Of a stretch of 44,206 nucleotides of DNA, positions 18,007 to 26,687 are shown in pieces. Numbering within the stretch: position 1 is the stretch's first letter; each line of letters begins with the position of its first letter. Origin of the DNA: Paludibacteraceae bacterium (GTDB lineage: Bacteria; Bacteroidota; Bacteroidia; Bacteroidales; Paludibacteraceae); contig JAKSLA010000025.1 of NCBI GenBank assembly GCA_024401455.1, forward strand, positions 1 to 44,206. Reading direction: 5' to 3'. The notes beneath the pieces were generated by a model. The model searched no databases. It saw nothing but the letters and a program-made list of their open reading frames with translations, and was not told the origin of the DNA. Position numbers and translations under genes: made by a program.

Positions 18007-18927
18007 ATGAAATTGAAATATGCAATAATTGGGGCAGGCGCCATCGGAGGCTATTATGGCGGCCGTTTGGCACATGCGGGCAGCGACGTCCATTTCCTCT
18101 TCCATTCGGAATATGACCATGTGAAGGCCAATGGTATGCGTGTTGATTCTGTGATTGGTGATTTTGTGGTGAATCCGATAAATGCGTATAAATCGACGGC
18201 TGATATGCCGAAGAGCGATGTGGTTATCGTGGCTTTGAAGTCCACGCAGAATCATCTGCTCCCAGATATGTTGAGGCCTATCGTCCATGAAAACACGGTG
18301 GTTGTCCTTATTCAAAACGGATTGGGGCTGGAAGGCGAGTTGGCACAACATTTCCCTCATCTCTCCATTGCAGGCGGCATGGCATTCATTTGCTCTTCGA
18401 GAGTTGGCGCAGGACACATTTCCCATCAAGATTATGGTCCCTTGACGGTCGGCTTCCATCAAAATGCCCAAGCGGATGTCTTGGCTCAGATGAAGAGCGA
18501 TATGGAAGCGGCTCAAGTGCCATTCATCGTGGCCGAGGATTTGAATGTGGCACGTTGGAAGAAGTTGGTTTGGAACATTCCCTACAACGGATTGACGGTG
18601 GCCCTCAACACGGCGACAGACGTTATCATGCGTACGCCTTCCTCTCGTCAGTTGGTGACGGATATGATGGAGGAGGTGCTTGCCGGTGCTAAGGCTTGTG
18701 GTGCGAATATCGATCCAAGTTTCATTGACGACATGCTTAGCATGACCGACAAAATGACACCTTATTCGCCCAGTATGAAACTCGACTTCGATAATAAACG
18801 ACAGATGGAGATCCGAGCCATTTATTCCAACCCGATTCGCATCGCCAAAGAGTCGGGATTCTATATGCGTAAGGTGGAAATGCTGGAGCAGCAACTTTTG
18901 TTTATCCAGAATAGGATGAATGGTTGA
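18007..18927 (+). CDS. panE: 2-dehydropantoate 2-reductase (ketopantoate reductase)
   Basis: PanE reduces ketopantoate to pantoate with NADPH in pantothenate and coenzyme A synthesis. The 306-residue protein has the N-terminal Rossmann motif GAGAIGGYYGGRL (residues 9-21), the conserved ALKSTQN and QNGLG motifs, and in the C-terminal helical domain the RWKKLVWNIPYNGLT block with the catalytic lysine and asparagines, plus the MEIRAIYSNP substrate motif. Length is normal. Related ApbA/PanE-fold dehydrogenases can use other substrates, so the exact reaction is probable rather than certain. Confidence 0.88.
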   Translation: MKLKYAIIGAGAIGGYYGGRLAHAGSDVHFLFHSEYDHVKANGMRVDSVIGDFVVNPINAYKSTADMPKSDVVIVALKSTQNHLLPDMLRPIVHENTVVVLIQNGLGLEGELAQHFPHLSIAGGMAFICSSRVGAGHISHQDYGPLTVGFHQNAQADVLAQMKSDMEAAQVPFIVAEDLNVARWKKLVWNIPYNGLTVALNTATDVIMRTPSSRQLVTDMMEEVLAGAKACGANIDPSFIDDMLSMTDKMTPYSPSMKLDFDNKRQMEIRAIYSNPIRIAKESGFYMRKVEMLEQQLLFIQNRMNG

Positions 18928-18934
18928 TTAATAA

Positions 18935-19078
18935 AGGTGACCTCTATAAATTCACCGATTTTAAGAAATAAATATGATTGTGACACTCGGAAATCTTTTC
19001 GGAACTTTTTGTTTTATTTTGGCAATCTGCTCAAAATAATTCCCAAAATCTCTTGAAATGAATTTATAGAGGCCACTT
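18935..19078. repeat. Inverted-repeat element (MITE-like) between panE and the SPOR gene
   Basis: Two 20-bp arms, 18935-18954 and 19059-19078, are inverted with 18 of 20 matches; the shared core is CCTCTATAAATTCA. They bracket 104 bp of AT-rich sequence with no open frame. No clear target duplication was seen. It may be a non-autonomous mobile element or a long hairpin at the end of panE. Confidence 0.65.
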
Positions 19079-19100
19079 AAAATATAAATGACTTCATAAG

Positions 19101-19619
19101 ATGAAACGCTTTTTATTATTCGCTTTGTTCATGGCATCGTTTTCCGCCATCTTTTCTCAGACGAAAAAGGCAAAGGTGACGGCAGAAGGTATCATTAATA
19201 CGGTGAAGACATCTGCTCCAGGGCAGGGAACGGTAACCATCTCTCAAGATGCCAAGATGCAACTCCTTTTGAAGAAGCAGTTGGAGGAACGGGAGAAGGA
19301 CCTTTATGTGTTCTATTCAGGCTATCGCGTACAGGTGTACATGGGAAATGGGCAGAAGAAGTCGAAGGACGAAGCCTATGCCCGTGAAAAAAAGATGAAG
19401 GCTAAGTTGGATAGCAAGATGCAGGATTTGACTTATTATGTTAGTTTCTCGTCTCCGTTCTGGAGGTTGAGGGTGGGCGACTATCGCACATATACGGAGG
19501 CTTTGGTCGCTTCGAATATGATAAAGGCAGAGTTCCCTGAGTTCTCGACGGACGTTATGGTCGTGAAAGACAACGAGACGCGTGATTTCGCCTTCGAACA
19601 GATGGAAAGTAAAAGATGA
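19101..19619 (+). CDS. Exported SPOR-domain protein
   Basis: A 172-residue protein with an N-terminal signal peptide (MKRFLLFALFMASFSAIFSQ) and a C-terminal SPOR domain (about residues 70-160) with YSGYRVQVYMGNGQKKSKDEA, FSSPFWRLRVGDYRTYTEA and a final FSTDVMVV strand. SPOR domains bind denuded peptidoglycan glycan strands, often at the division site, so the protein is probably periplasmic. A basic helical linker separates the two parts. It lies 28 bp upstream of folE and may share its transcript. Confidence 0.85.
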   Translation: MKRFLLFALFMASFSAIFSQTKKAKVTAEGIINTVKTSAPGQGTVTISQDAKMQLLLKKQLEEREKDLYVFYSGYRVQVYMGNGQKKSKDEAYAREKKMKAKLDSKMQDLTYYVSFSSPFWRLRVGDYRTYTEALVASNMIKAEFPEFSTDVMVVKDNETRDFAFEQMESKR

Positions 19620-19647
19620 TTCGAGTTAGTTTTGATTTTGTAGAAAG

Positions 19648-20265
19648 ATGGAATTGAATAATGATATGGAGATAAAGCCTTGGGATATTGCAAAATACCC
19701 GAGTGCGGAAAAAACGAAGGAGTTGGCGCCGTTGTTTAGACAGACGCTCTCCATTCTTGGTGAAGATCCCGACCGAGAAGGATTGGTGAAGACGCCCGAA
19801 CGAGTGGCGCGTGCCATGCAGTTTATGACTTACGGCTATAAGTTGGATCCTTGTGAAGTGTTGCGCTCTGCTATCTTCGAGGAGGAGTATCGTCAAATGG
19901 TCATTGTGAAGGACATTGATTTTTATTCGTTGTGTGAGCACCATATGTTGCCCTTCTTCGGCAAGGCGCATGTAGCCTACATCCCGAATAACAAGATTAC
20001 GGGTTTGAGCAAAATTGCGAGGGTGGTGGAAATCCTTTCTCGTCGCTTGCAGATCCAAGAGCGTTTGACCACCCAAATCAAGGATTGCATTCAGGAGACG
20101 CTGGATCCGTTGGGCGTCATGGTGGTTTTGGAGGCTCAACATATGTGTATGCAGATGCGTGGTGTGCAGAAGATGCACTCCGTAACGACGACTTCTGATT
20201 TTACGGGTATTTTCAATACGGCCAAGACGCGTGAAGAATTTGTCAATCTGATCAGTAGAAAATAA
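19648..20265 (+). CDS. folE: GTP cyclohydrolase I
   Basis: FolE converts GTP to 7,8-dihydroneopterin triphosphate, the first step of folate synthesis. The 205-residue protein contains [16 protein letters not shown], the zinc and active-site block [43 protein letters not shown], and the second zinc-cysteine block [12 protein letters not shown]. The Cys-His-Cys zinc set is complete, so it is the zinc-dependent FolE1 type. Length is normal. A bidirectional terminator follows. Confidence 0.97.
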   Translation: MELNNDMEIKPWDIAKYPSAEKTKELAPLFRQTLSILGEDPDREGLVKTPERVARAMQFMTYGYKLDPCEVLRSAIFEEEYRQMVIVKDIDFYSLCEHHMLPFFGKAHVAYIPNNKITGLSKIARVVEILSRRLQIQERLTTQIKDCIQETLDPLGVMVVLEAQHMCMQMRGVQKMHSVTTTSDFTGIFNTAKTREEFVNLISRK

Positions 20266-20288
20266 TAGGCGATTCAAATAAAAGAAAA

Positions 20289-20324
20289 AGTCCAGTGTTA
20301 CGCATCGTAACTCTGGACTTTTTT
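20289..20324 (+). terminator. Terminator after folE (probably bidirectional)
   Basis: AGTCCAG-T-GTTACG pairs with CGTAAC-T-CTGGACT around a CAT loop (20289-20319), followed by six T residues. The A-rich 5' flank (GAAAAAG) gives a T tract on the minus strand too, so it may also end the CPBP gene transcript. Confidence 0.9.
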
Positions 20325-20387
20325 GTTGGGTTAAAATTTCTTTTAAGCCCTCCCTATGAAATAGGGAATGGGGCCTAATAGAACGCT

Positions 20388-21353
20388 TTATTTCTTATTT
20401 TCCGCAGTATTCTCCTCTTCCATTAGCAATGCCGTGCGGGTTGGACCTGATTTTGCTAAGCGACGTATGTCTGTGAGAAGGGCAATCAGTAGTACGCTAA
20501 ATACAAGAAGAATCCAAGGCGTTCCGCTTGTTCCGATGTTCTCCGGGTCTATTCCATACGTTTCACCCTTGAAGAAGAAATAGTAGATGACGATGACGCC
20601 ATTGTTGACCATGTGGGCAGCGATGGGCAGCCACAGTGATTTGCTCCAGATGCGCAAGTAGCCGAACATTCCTCCCATTAGTAGGATTGGGATGAACTTG
20701 CCCAATTGGAAGTGGACGAGGCTGAACGCCACCGCCGTAATCCAGATGCAGATGTGGTGGTTGCGTATGCTTCTGTTGATGGTGCCGAGCAACATTCCGC
20801 GGAAGAACAACTCTTCGCCGATGGCCGGCAGAACAGCCATGACTAAAAGGTTGATCAGCATTGTCCCCAAGTGCATGTCGCCTAACAGAAGGCGAATCAC
20901 ATTGTCGTTTGTCGCCTCCATTTCTATGATGCTATTCAAGGCACCGGGAATGACCTGTTTGTTCAAGTAGGTGATGAAATGTTCGTTTAAAGACGAAATG
21001 TAATTGATAAGCGGGATAGCCGCCAATGCCGCAAAGCAAGAGAGGAGGATTGCCATGCTGTTGCCCTCTTTCAAGGCAAGTAGTTTGCGAGGATTGTGGC
21101 TGAAAAGCAATCCTAAAAACAGACCGGAACCGATAAAGACCAGTACCCCGGATATTAATTGGGCAATCTGAACCCTTGTGGCTTCATCCGTAATGTCAAA
21201 TAAGGACAAAATTCCGATGCTGAGCACGCAGGACAAGGAAAGTAGGAAGAGAGGAACCAGTAGGATGTATATGGCTTTTATCCAATACCGGTCGTTGCTG
21301 AATATTCCCTTCGTTTTGTTGAGTATTGTTCTAATTTTCATGACTGTAAACAT
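20388..21353 (-). CDS. CPBP-family intramembrane metalloprotease
   Basis: A 321-residue multi-span membrane protein of the CPBP (CAAX protease/bacteriocin-processing, Rce1-like) family. The three signature motifs are present: EELFFRG (residues about 180-186), FSLVHFQLGKF (about 210-220) and the HMVNN motif (about 243-247), which supply the Glu, Arg and His active-site residues. At least six hydrophobic segments are visible. An internal ATG four codons in (21341) is an alternative start. Substrates of most bacterial members are unknown. It is the last gene of a minus-strand run after recX. Confidence 0.9.
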   Translation of the reverse strand: MFTVMKIRTILNKTKGIFSNDRYWIKAIYILLVPLFLLSLSCVLSIGILSLFDITDEATRVQIAQLISGVLVFIGSGLFLGLLFSHNPRKLLALKEGNSMAILLSCFAALAAIPLINYISSLNEHFITYLNKQVIPGALNSIIEMEATNDNVIRLLLGDMHLGTMLINLLVMAVLPAIGEELFFRGMLLGTINRSIRNHHICIWITAVAFSLVHFQLGKFIPILLMGGMFGYLRIWSKSLWLPIAAHMVNNGVIVIYYFFFKGETYGIDPENIGTSGTPWILLVFSVLLIALLTDIRRLAKSGPTRTALLMEEENTAENKK

Positions 21354-21382
21354 TTAAGTGTTAATGCATACATCTTTTTCGC

Positions 21383-21859
21383 TTAGGGTTGGGGAATTTC
21401 GATTTTTTTCAAAGCAGTTGTAATGGCTTCGTATTCAAATCCTCTACCTATGGCAAACCGGATGAGTTTGGCTTTCGCATCGTACTCGTTCTTGTACTTG
21501 ATGCTTTTTAGTTTCGCGTTGAGTAGCGTCTCCAATTGGTCGGAGTAGTCTTCCTCCTCGATTTGTTCCAATGCCTCGCTGATGTTCTCCTTGCTGATGC
21601 CTTTCTCGTTCAGTGCGTGGGTGATTTTTGCCTTGCCCCATTTGGCGAACCGATGCTTGTCTTTGACGAAGAAACGGGCGAATCTATTTTCGTCGATATA
21701 CTTTTCTTGTAGTAGTCGGGCGATGATTCTCTCTCCCTCTTCGTGATTTATTCCCCAAGATACTAATTTTTTTTGAATATCCGAAATGCATTTTTCAGAA
21801 ATGGAGCAAAGAGCGGCTGATTTTGCCAGCGCTTCTTCGTATGTAATTGTTTTCTTCAT
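21383..21859 (-). CDS. recX: Regulatory protein RecX
   Basis: RecX modulates RecA filament growth in recombination and SOS repair. The 158-residue protein has the helical RecX repeats: EALAKSAALCSISEKCISDIQKKLVSWGI, IIARLLQEKYIDENRFARFFVKDKHRFAKWGKAKITHAL, and a third repeat toward the C-terminus (FAIGRGFEYEAITTALKKI). Length is usual. It lies 82 bp downstream of prmC and 29 bp upstream of the CPBP gene on the same strand. recA is not in the window. Confidence 0.92.
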   Translation of the reverse strand: MKKTITYEEALAKSAALCSISEKCISDIQKKLVSWGINHEEGERIIARLLQEKYIDENRFARFFVKDKHRFAKWGKAKITHALNEKGISKENISEALEQIEEEDYSDQLETLLNAKLKSIKYKNEYDAKAKLIRFAIGRGFEYEAITTALKKIEIPQP

Positions 21860-21941
21860 TGTTTGCTTGGAATTCTCTGGAATGAGAGAATATGGGTTCC
21901 CTTTCTTCCCTAAAGTCTATTTTGTCTGATGTGGAAGCGTT

Positions 21942-22781
21942 TTATAGTAGTGCCCTCACCATCCTGTCTTTCCCGAAAATGTCTTTTTTGAGCGTTACCT
22001 CTTGATACCCTTGTTTTTCGAGTAGGGCGACCGTTTCTTGCCCCAATGCTTCGTTGATTTCAAAGTAGAGTTTGCCGCCCGTGTTGAGGTGCGACAATCC
22101 GAAACGACCGATGGCTTCGTAGAAGAGCAACGGGTTTTCGTCGGGGACGAAGAGGGCCATGTGTGGCTCGAAGTTGAGCACATTGTCGTCCATGTACGTT
22201 TTCTCCTCCTCCTTGACGTAGGGCGGATTGCTGACGATGATGTCGTATTTCTCGTCGCTCAATTTTTGGGGCGCCAATATGTCGTCCGTAATGAAGCGGA
22301 TTTCGCATCCATTCTTTTCGGCATTCCCTTGGGCGGTTGCAATGGCCTCTTCCGAAAGGTCGAGTGCCGATACTATAAATGTTGGTTTGTATTTTTTGAT
22401 GGTGATGGCGATGCACCCGCTGCCTGTGCAAATGTCGAATAGCGAACCCTCCTTGTTGAGATTGTCTTTCAAAATCCATTCCACCAACTCTTCAGTTTCG
22501 GGGCGGGGAATGAGAACGCTACGATTGACATTGAGGTGGATGTCGAAGAATTGGCAGGACCCGATGATGTATTGGATGGGCTCCTTGTTTTGTAAACGCT
22601 CCATCAGTGAGTCGAGTCTTTTCTGCTGTTCATCGGTCAGTTGCACGGCTTCTGCTGCATAGAGCGAGGCTTTCGTACAGTTGCAGATGCTTTGCATTAC
22701 GAGGAAGCAGATGCTTTGTATCTCGTTGCGGGAATAGATTCCGGCCAACTTGTCGTAAAAGTAGTTGAGTGTGCTGCGCAT
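21942..22781 (-). CDS. prmC: Peptide chain release factor glutamine methyltransferase PrmC
   Basis: PrmC methylates the glutamine of the GGQ motif in release factors RF1 and RF2. The 279-residue reading has an N-terminal helical domain, the SAM site with SLFDICTGSGCIAITI and the catalytic IIVSNPPYVKEEE motif. The frame can also be read from a GTG at 22805, overlapping the previous gene's stop as GTGA. ATG 22781 (MRSTLNYFYDKL) is preferred because family alignments usually begin there. It is translated right after the AI-2E transporter gene. Confidence 0.93.
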   Translation of the reverse strand: MRSTLNYFYDKLAGIYSRNEIQSICFLVMQSICNCTKASLYAAEAVQLTDEQQKRLDSLMERLQNKEPIQYIIGSCQFFDIHLNVNRSVLIPRPETEELVEWILKDNLNKEGSLFDICTGSGCIAITIKKYKPTFIVSALDLSEEAIATAQGNAEKNGCEIRFITDDILAPQKLSDEKYDIIVSNPPYVKEEEKTYMDDNVLNFEPHMALFVPDENPLLFYEAIGRFGLSHLNTGGKLYFEINEALGQETVALLEKQGYQEVTLKKDIFGKDRMVRALL

Positions 22782-22801
22782 GGTTCTGTTGCTTTTTATT
22801 G

Positions 22802-23929
22802 TCACGGCATCTCCTTGATGTTAGGCTCTTCCGGTGTCGTTTCCGCTTCCTCTATCTTGACAAGGATGTAACGCTTGTAGTAGGAGATGATGAGGGAGGT
22901 GAGCGGCAAGGCGATGATTAGCCCGAGCATACCTAACGTCATACCCCAAATAGAGAGAGAGAGCAGGATGATGGCGGGGTTGAGGCCCATTGTCTTTCCC
23001 ATGATCTTCGGGGTTATGTAGAGGTCTTGGGCCAATTGCACCACGGCATAGACCACGCCTAAAGAGAGTATTCCGATTCCGATGGATTCATTCGTTTCGA
23101 TGCACTTTATCAACATTAGCAGAAGAGTCATGGGAATGCTGATGGCTTGTAGGTAGGGCACCAAGTTGAGCACGCCTATAATGACGCCCATTAATATACA
23201 GAGAGGCATTCCGATGAGGTAGAATCCTATGGAGAAAAGTATGCCTACAATGAACGCCACGAGGGCTTGCCCACGATAATATTTGCTCATCTGTTCGCCC
23301 ATGTCGTTGAGCAGCGAGGAGGAAAATTTCTTGTGCCGTATAGGGACCATTGAGACGAACCCCTCTTTCAGTTTTTCGTAATCTTTTAGAATGAAAAAGA
23401 TATAGAGGAGCACGAGGAATGCGATAAATGAACTGATGATGATCTCAATCGTATTGTTGAGCAACCCCCATGCGTGCGGGAAGATGCCTTTGATGGATGA
23501 AAGGAGCGTCTCCCGTTGTAATAGACTTTTAACGTCGATGCCAACGAGAAGTTGGTGCAGATATTGGCGCCATTCTTGCGGCAGGGAGATGGTGTTTTCC
23601 TCTTGAGCCCAACTTACCAGTACCTCTTTCAGTTTGGACAACTCTTCCACAACAGACGGTATTAGAAACATCAGCGCACCCGTGATGAGTGCGATAATGG
23701 TCAGTAAGACGAGGGCGGCAGCGGCACTCCTATTCTTTATCCACATCTTTTTTTGTACGAATTGTACGGAGGGATAGAGCAGATAGGCAAGCAACCATGC
23801 AATGAAGAATGGCAGTAGTACCGGACTGAGATATTTTGTCACCATGACGAAGAGAACGACAAGCGTACTGATGATGACAAGTCTGACAGTCCTATCTAGT
23901 GTGAATGGTTTTGATAAAGAAAATCTCAT
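22802..23929 (-). CDS. AI-2E family transporter
   Basis: A 375-residue multi-span inner-membrane protein of the AI-2E (PerM/TqsA) family. Members have been linked to autoinducer-2 export, Na+/H+ antiport and other transport, so the substrate is open. Eight or so hydrophobic segments are visible, with the large soluble loop between the third and fourth, and the signature GLNPAIILLSLSIWGMTLGMLGLIIALP near the C-terminus. ATG 23929 is chosen: an upstream TTG start at 24028 would lie at or before the predicted transcript start. prmC overlaps or nearly abuts its end. Confidence 0.9.
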   Translation of the reverse strand: MRFSLSKPFTLDRTVRLVIISTLVVLFVMVTKYLSPVLLPFFIAWLLAYLLYPSVQFVQKKMWIKNRSAAAALVLLTIIALITGALMFLIPSVVEELSKLKEVLVSWAQEENTISLPQEWRQYLHQLLVGIDVKSLLQRETLLSSIKGIFPHAWGLLNNTIEIIISSFIAFLVLLYIFFILKDYEKLKEGFVSMVPIRHKKFSSSLLNDMGEQMSKYYRGQALVAFIVGILFSIGFYLIGMPLCILMGVIIGVLNLVPYLQAISIPMTLLLMLIKCIETNESIGIGILSLGVVYAVVQLAQDLYITPKIMGKTMGLNPAIILLSLSIWGMTLGMLGLIIALPLTSLIISYYKRYILVKIEEAETTPEEPNIKEMP

Positions 23930-24025
23930 TTTTTTTGTGTGTTGTTGAGGGACTTTTTTACGCCATAAACATTGTCTCTCATTCTCAAGTTTTAGAATAG
24001 GGGATTTGTAGAAATGCCCTACGAA

Positions 24026-24033
24026 CAAAATTA
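24026..24033 (-). promoter_or_regulatory. -7 element for the AI-2E/prmC/recX run
   Basis: TAATTTTG on the minus strand is an exact -7 match; no TTG is found at the -33 distance. Transcription would begin near 24019, leaving a 90-nt leader before ATG 23929. Confidence 0.5.
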
Positions 24034-24068
24034 AGTTATTTTTGTTATTTAGAGAAGCTTTATCTCAT

Positions 24069-24106
24069 AAAAAATCCCACGCAAGGATTGCTCCGATGCG
24101 CGGGAT
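24069..24106 (-). terminator. Terminator after the GH30 gene
   Basis: On the minus strand ATCCCGCGCA (24106-24097) pairs with TGCGTGGGAT (24083-24074), one G-U pair, and runs into TTTTTT. Confidence 0.88.
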
Positions 24107-24132
24107 GAAAGGTAGTTGTGTTTAACTATTTT

Positions 24133-26394
24133 TTATTTTGCCAAAACTTTGAACGCCTTGTTTCCTATTTGAACCAGCAGCAAGCCTTGTGAGGCGGCGT
24201 TTATGCGGATGGCGTTTTCTCCTTGTTGCGCTTCCCCTTCGAAGAGAGTGATGCCTTGCGCGTTGAACACTTTTACGACTTCGGTTGAGGTGGCGTTGAA
24301 ACGGATGATGCCCTCTCTGCAATCAACTCTGATGGACTCGTTCTCTAATTGGGCGTTCACCTCTTCAGAGCCAGTGATGCAAGTCGAATGGAAAACCTCC
24401 GATTTGCTAAGGATGACGCCATCTTTCTCCAAGGTAAAGTAAACGTCGTTGGTGACAGGAGGTCCCCAGGTGAAACTGTTAGAACTTGTTGTCGAACCGA
24501 TTTTTTCCTTGCCGAGCAACCCGAAATAGTTGATGTTGATACAACCCGAATTGTTGATGAATAGGCGGAATTTGTCGGATGTTACAGCCTCGAACTGAGT
24601 CGTATAGTTGCTGCCGATGGAAGCGCCCGTCTCGATGCTAATCCACTCTCCGTCCTTTTGATATTGGAGATCGTAGGAACGGATGGTGCAGCCGATGCCC
24701 GATGTTTCGTCGATTACTGCACTTGTCACTGAGGCCGGGCTCTCCAATGTGAGTTCCAACCATTCATTTTCTGTGCCAGCGGCTCCCCAACGACCTTCGT
24801 CGCCTTCAACCAAGGCGTTTTTAGCCTCCCAGCCGAACGTTCCTTCGTCATTCATCCAGATGGAAGAGGCGTCGATGCTTTTTACGGTAACGGCAGAGTT
24901 GACGTAAACGTCAGCCGCTTCGTCGAGATCCTTGCTGATGTTGAGGTTGGCTGTAACGCCGAATCGGCAAACGTCAGTTATGGGAGTCTCTTCCCATGAG
25001 ATGCTGCGGCTCGCCTTCATTGTGATGGTGGTGATACTGTTGGCCGGAAGAGCCACTTCTTTAGCAGCATTGTATGAGCCGATTATTTTGCTCCATACAT
25101 TTTGGCTCGGAACGGTTTGGATGATCTGGCCTTCGTCTGGCGTGTCGCCGGCAATATCGAGGGAGATGGACTTGTTGCCCGCCCCCTTGTTGATTAAAAC
25201 AATGGAGAACTCTTCGCCGTTGGGCGACTTGAACGCGGTGCTTACGATGTCGTTGTCTGACGAAGAGGAAGAAACGACGAACCAACCTCTCTTGACGAAT
25301 TTTGAGAAGTGGCGAAGTCCGTGATATTCAGATTGAACGGTGAAGCCTTGGCTTGATTTCCATTGGCTTTCGTCCCAAGGGTTGTCCACGGTGACGCAGC
25401 CACCCGATTCGCCCCAAAGCAAGTTCCAATGTAAGTAGGACGCCACTTGGTTATGGTTTATTGCGTTGGCAATGAACCAAGCCGTGTGGAGCGCATCGTT
25501 CTGCCTTTGGTCGCGCATGGAGCAGTTCTCCGTCATAAATAGCGGTTTGCTGCTGCGGTAGGTGGCCAGTCCTTTCATTGAGGCGATGTAGTCGTCCGGA
25601 TAACTGTACTTGTCGTTGTCGTGCGATTGGTCGCCGCTGTGGTAGTAGTGAAAACAGATGCCGTCGAGCAAGTTCATGTCCAAGGCGTTGAGATATTTCT
25701 GCGTGTTGTTCCACCCGATGCCGAGCGGCTCCGGTCCCATTAGTTTAGGCTTGTTCTCCATGCCTTGGATGGCATCGCATACAGCCTTTAGGGCTTTGCC
25801 GTAGGAAGCGACGTCATAACTCTCTTTGTCGTCAAAGAGGGTTGCCTCGTATTGGGCGTCCATGTCGGGCTCGTTTTGGATACTGATGTAGTCGGGCACG
25901 ATGCCTGCTTTGTGGTATTTCTCGAGAGATTCGCGCCACCATTTGCCGAACTTGTCGTAAACGAACTGGCCGTTTTCTTTGGCAAGAGAAGCCTTTATGC
26001 CGCCGTTGCTGCCGTTGATGGAATTGTTGGCTTTCAGTTCTTTGGGGGCAGACCAAGATGACATTTCGATGAAGAAACTCTTGCCAAGTCGTTTGCGGGC
26101 TTCATTTATCACTTCGATGTCGTCGCCCAAATCCTTGTCCATCTCCTGTAGCCAGTTTCCTATTCTGAGTCCAGAGATTCCTAAACCGTTGAAGATGGTG
26201 TCGTAGATGGCAGCCTTGTTTTTATGGGCCACATACCAGTTTTGGTAATAGACGATGCCGCCACCAATACCTTCTATTTCTTGTTGTGTGTCACCAGGGG
26301 TGATGGTAATTGTTGCGTCGCTTGCGTACGCTTGAGAGCCCAATAAGGAAAGAAGGCTCCAATAAGCAATTCGTTTAATACTGTACTTTTTCAT
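24133..26394 (-). CDS. Secreted GH30 glycoside hydrolase with discoidin-like domain and T9SS-type tail
   Basis: A 753-residue secreted enzyme. A signal peptide ends near AYA (residue 24). The GH30 barrel follows, with acid/base E175 in ISIQNEPDM and nucleophile E289 in FMTEN, then the side beta-domain (about 355-455). A carbohydrate-binding discoidin-like (F5/8, CBM32-type) domain spans about 490-640 (WGAAGTENEWLELTLESPASV, GSNYTTQFEAVTSDKFRLFINN). The last 70 residues resemble a type A sorting domain of type IX secretion (VVKVFNAQGITLFEG ... GLLLVQIGNKAFKVLAK). GH30 enzymes act on xylan, beta-1,6-glucan or glucosylceramide; subfamily, and thus substrate, is not settled. No SusC/D genes are nearby. 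Confidence 0.88.
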   Translation of the reverse strand: MKKYSIKRIAYWSLLSLLGSQAYASDATITITPGDTQQEIEGIGGGIVYYQNWYVAHKNKAAIYDTIFNGLGISGLRIGNWLQEMDKDLGDDIEVINEARKRLGKSFFIEMSSWSAPKELKANNSINGSNGGIKASLAKENGQFVYDKFGKWWRESLEKYHKAGIVPDYISIQNEPDMDAQYEATLFDDKESYDVASYGKALKAVCDAIQGMENKPKLMGPEPLGIGWNNTQKYLNALDMNLLDGICFHYYHSGDQSHDNDKYSYPDDYIASMKGLATYRSSKPLFMTENCSMRDQRQNDALHTAWFIANAINHNQVASYLHWNLLWGESGGCVTVDNPWDESQWKSSQGFTVQSEYHGLRHFSKFVKRGWFVVSSSSSDNDIVSTAFKSPNGEEFSIVLINKGAGNKSISLDIAGDTPDEGQIIQTVPSQNVWSKIIGSYNAAKEVALPANSITTITMKASRSISWEETPITDVCRFGVTANLNISKDLDEAADVYVNSAVTVKSIDASSIWMNDEGTFGWEAKNALVEGDEGRWGAAGTENEWLELTLESPASVTSAVIDETSGIGCTIRSYDLQYQKDGEWISIETGASIGSNYTTQFEAVTSDKFRLFINNSGCININYFGLLGKEKIGSTTSSNSFTWGPPVTNDVYFTLEKDGVILSKSEVFHSTCITGSEEVNAQLENESIRVDCREGIIRFNATSTEVVKVFNAQGITLFEGEAQQGENAIRINAASQGLLLVQIGNKAFKVLAK

Positions 26395-26469
26395 TCTGCT
26401 TTTTTTAGTGTTAAAGTCTATTCATTGGTATAAATGCTTTCGACTTTTAGATGTAAGTTCTGATTTCTA

Positions 26470-26477
26470 CAAATATA
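26470..26477 (-). promoter_or_regulatory. -7 element for the GH30 gene
   Basis: TATATTTG on the minus strand matches TAnnTTTG exactly, about 76 bp upstream of the start codon. A clear -33 TTG is missing, which may mean activator control. Confidence 0.45.
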
Positions 26478-26636
26478 CGCACTCTTTTTAGATTTGTACG
26501 CAGTGTTGGAGGATAATGTGCGAAAAAAGAGAGGGAAAAGGGGGGACGAACCTCGATTTGTCTTTCAAATCCATGCAAGATGACGATTGTTTCAAAACTT
26601 TTGTTTGCCGTTGTCAATTAACCCAATCTATCTCCT

Positions 26637-26666
26637 TTGTTATAACCAATTATTTATGTAATTTCG
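26637..26666 (+). promoter_or_regulatory. Promoter for the conserved protein at 26688
   Basis: TTG (26637-26639), 19 nt, TAATTTCG (26659-26666), one mismatch in the -7. The start codon lies 21 bp further on. Confidence 0.55.
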
Positions 26667-26687
26667 CTATTGTAAAGATTAATTAAT

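Noticed and set aside
17953-18894. A 313-codon open frame on the minus strand over panE
   Set aside because: The plus-strand frame encodes a clear ketopantoate reductase; the antisense frame is rich in His, Arg and Ile with no domain.
22802-24028. Longer AI-2E transporter reading from a TTG at 24028
   Set aside because: That codon overlaps the predicted -7 element and would not be in the transcript; ATG 23929 fits the family start.
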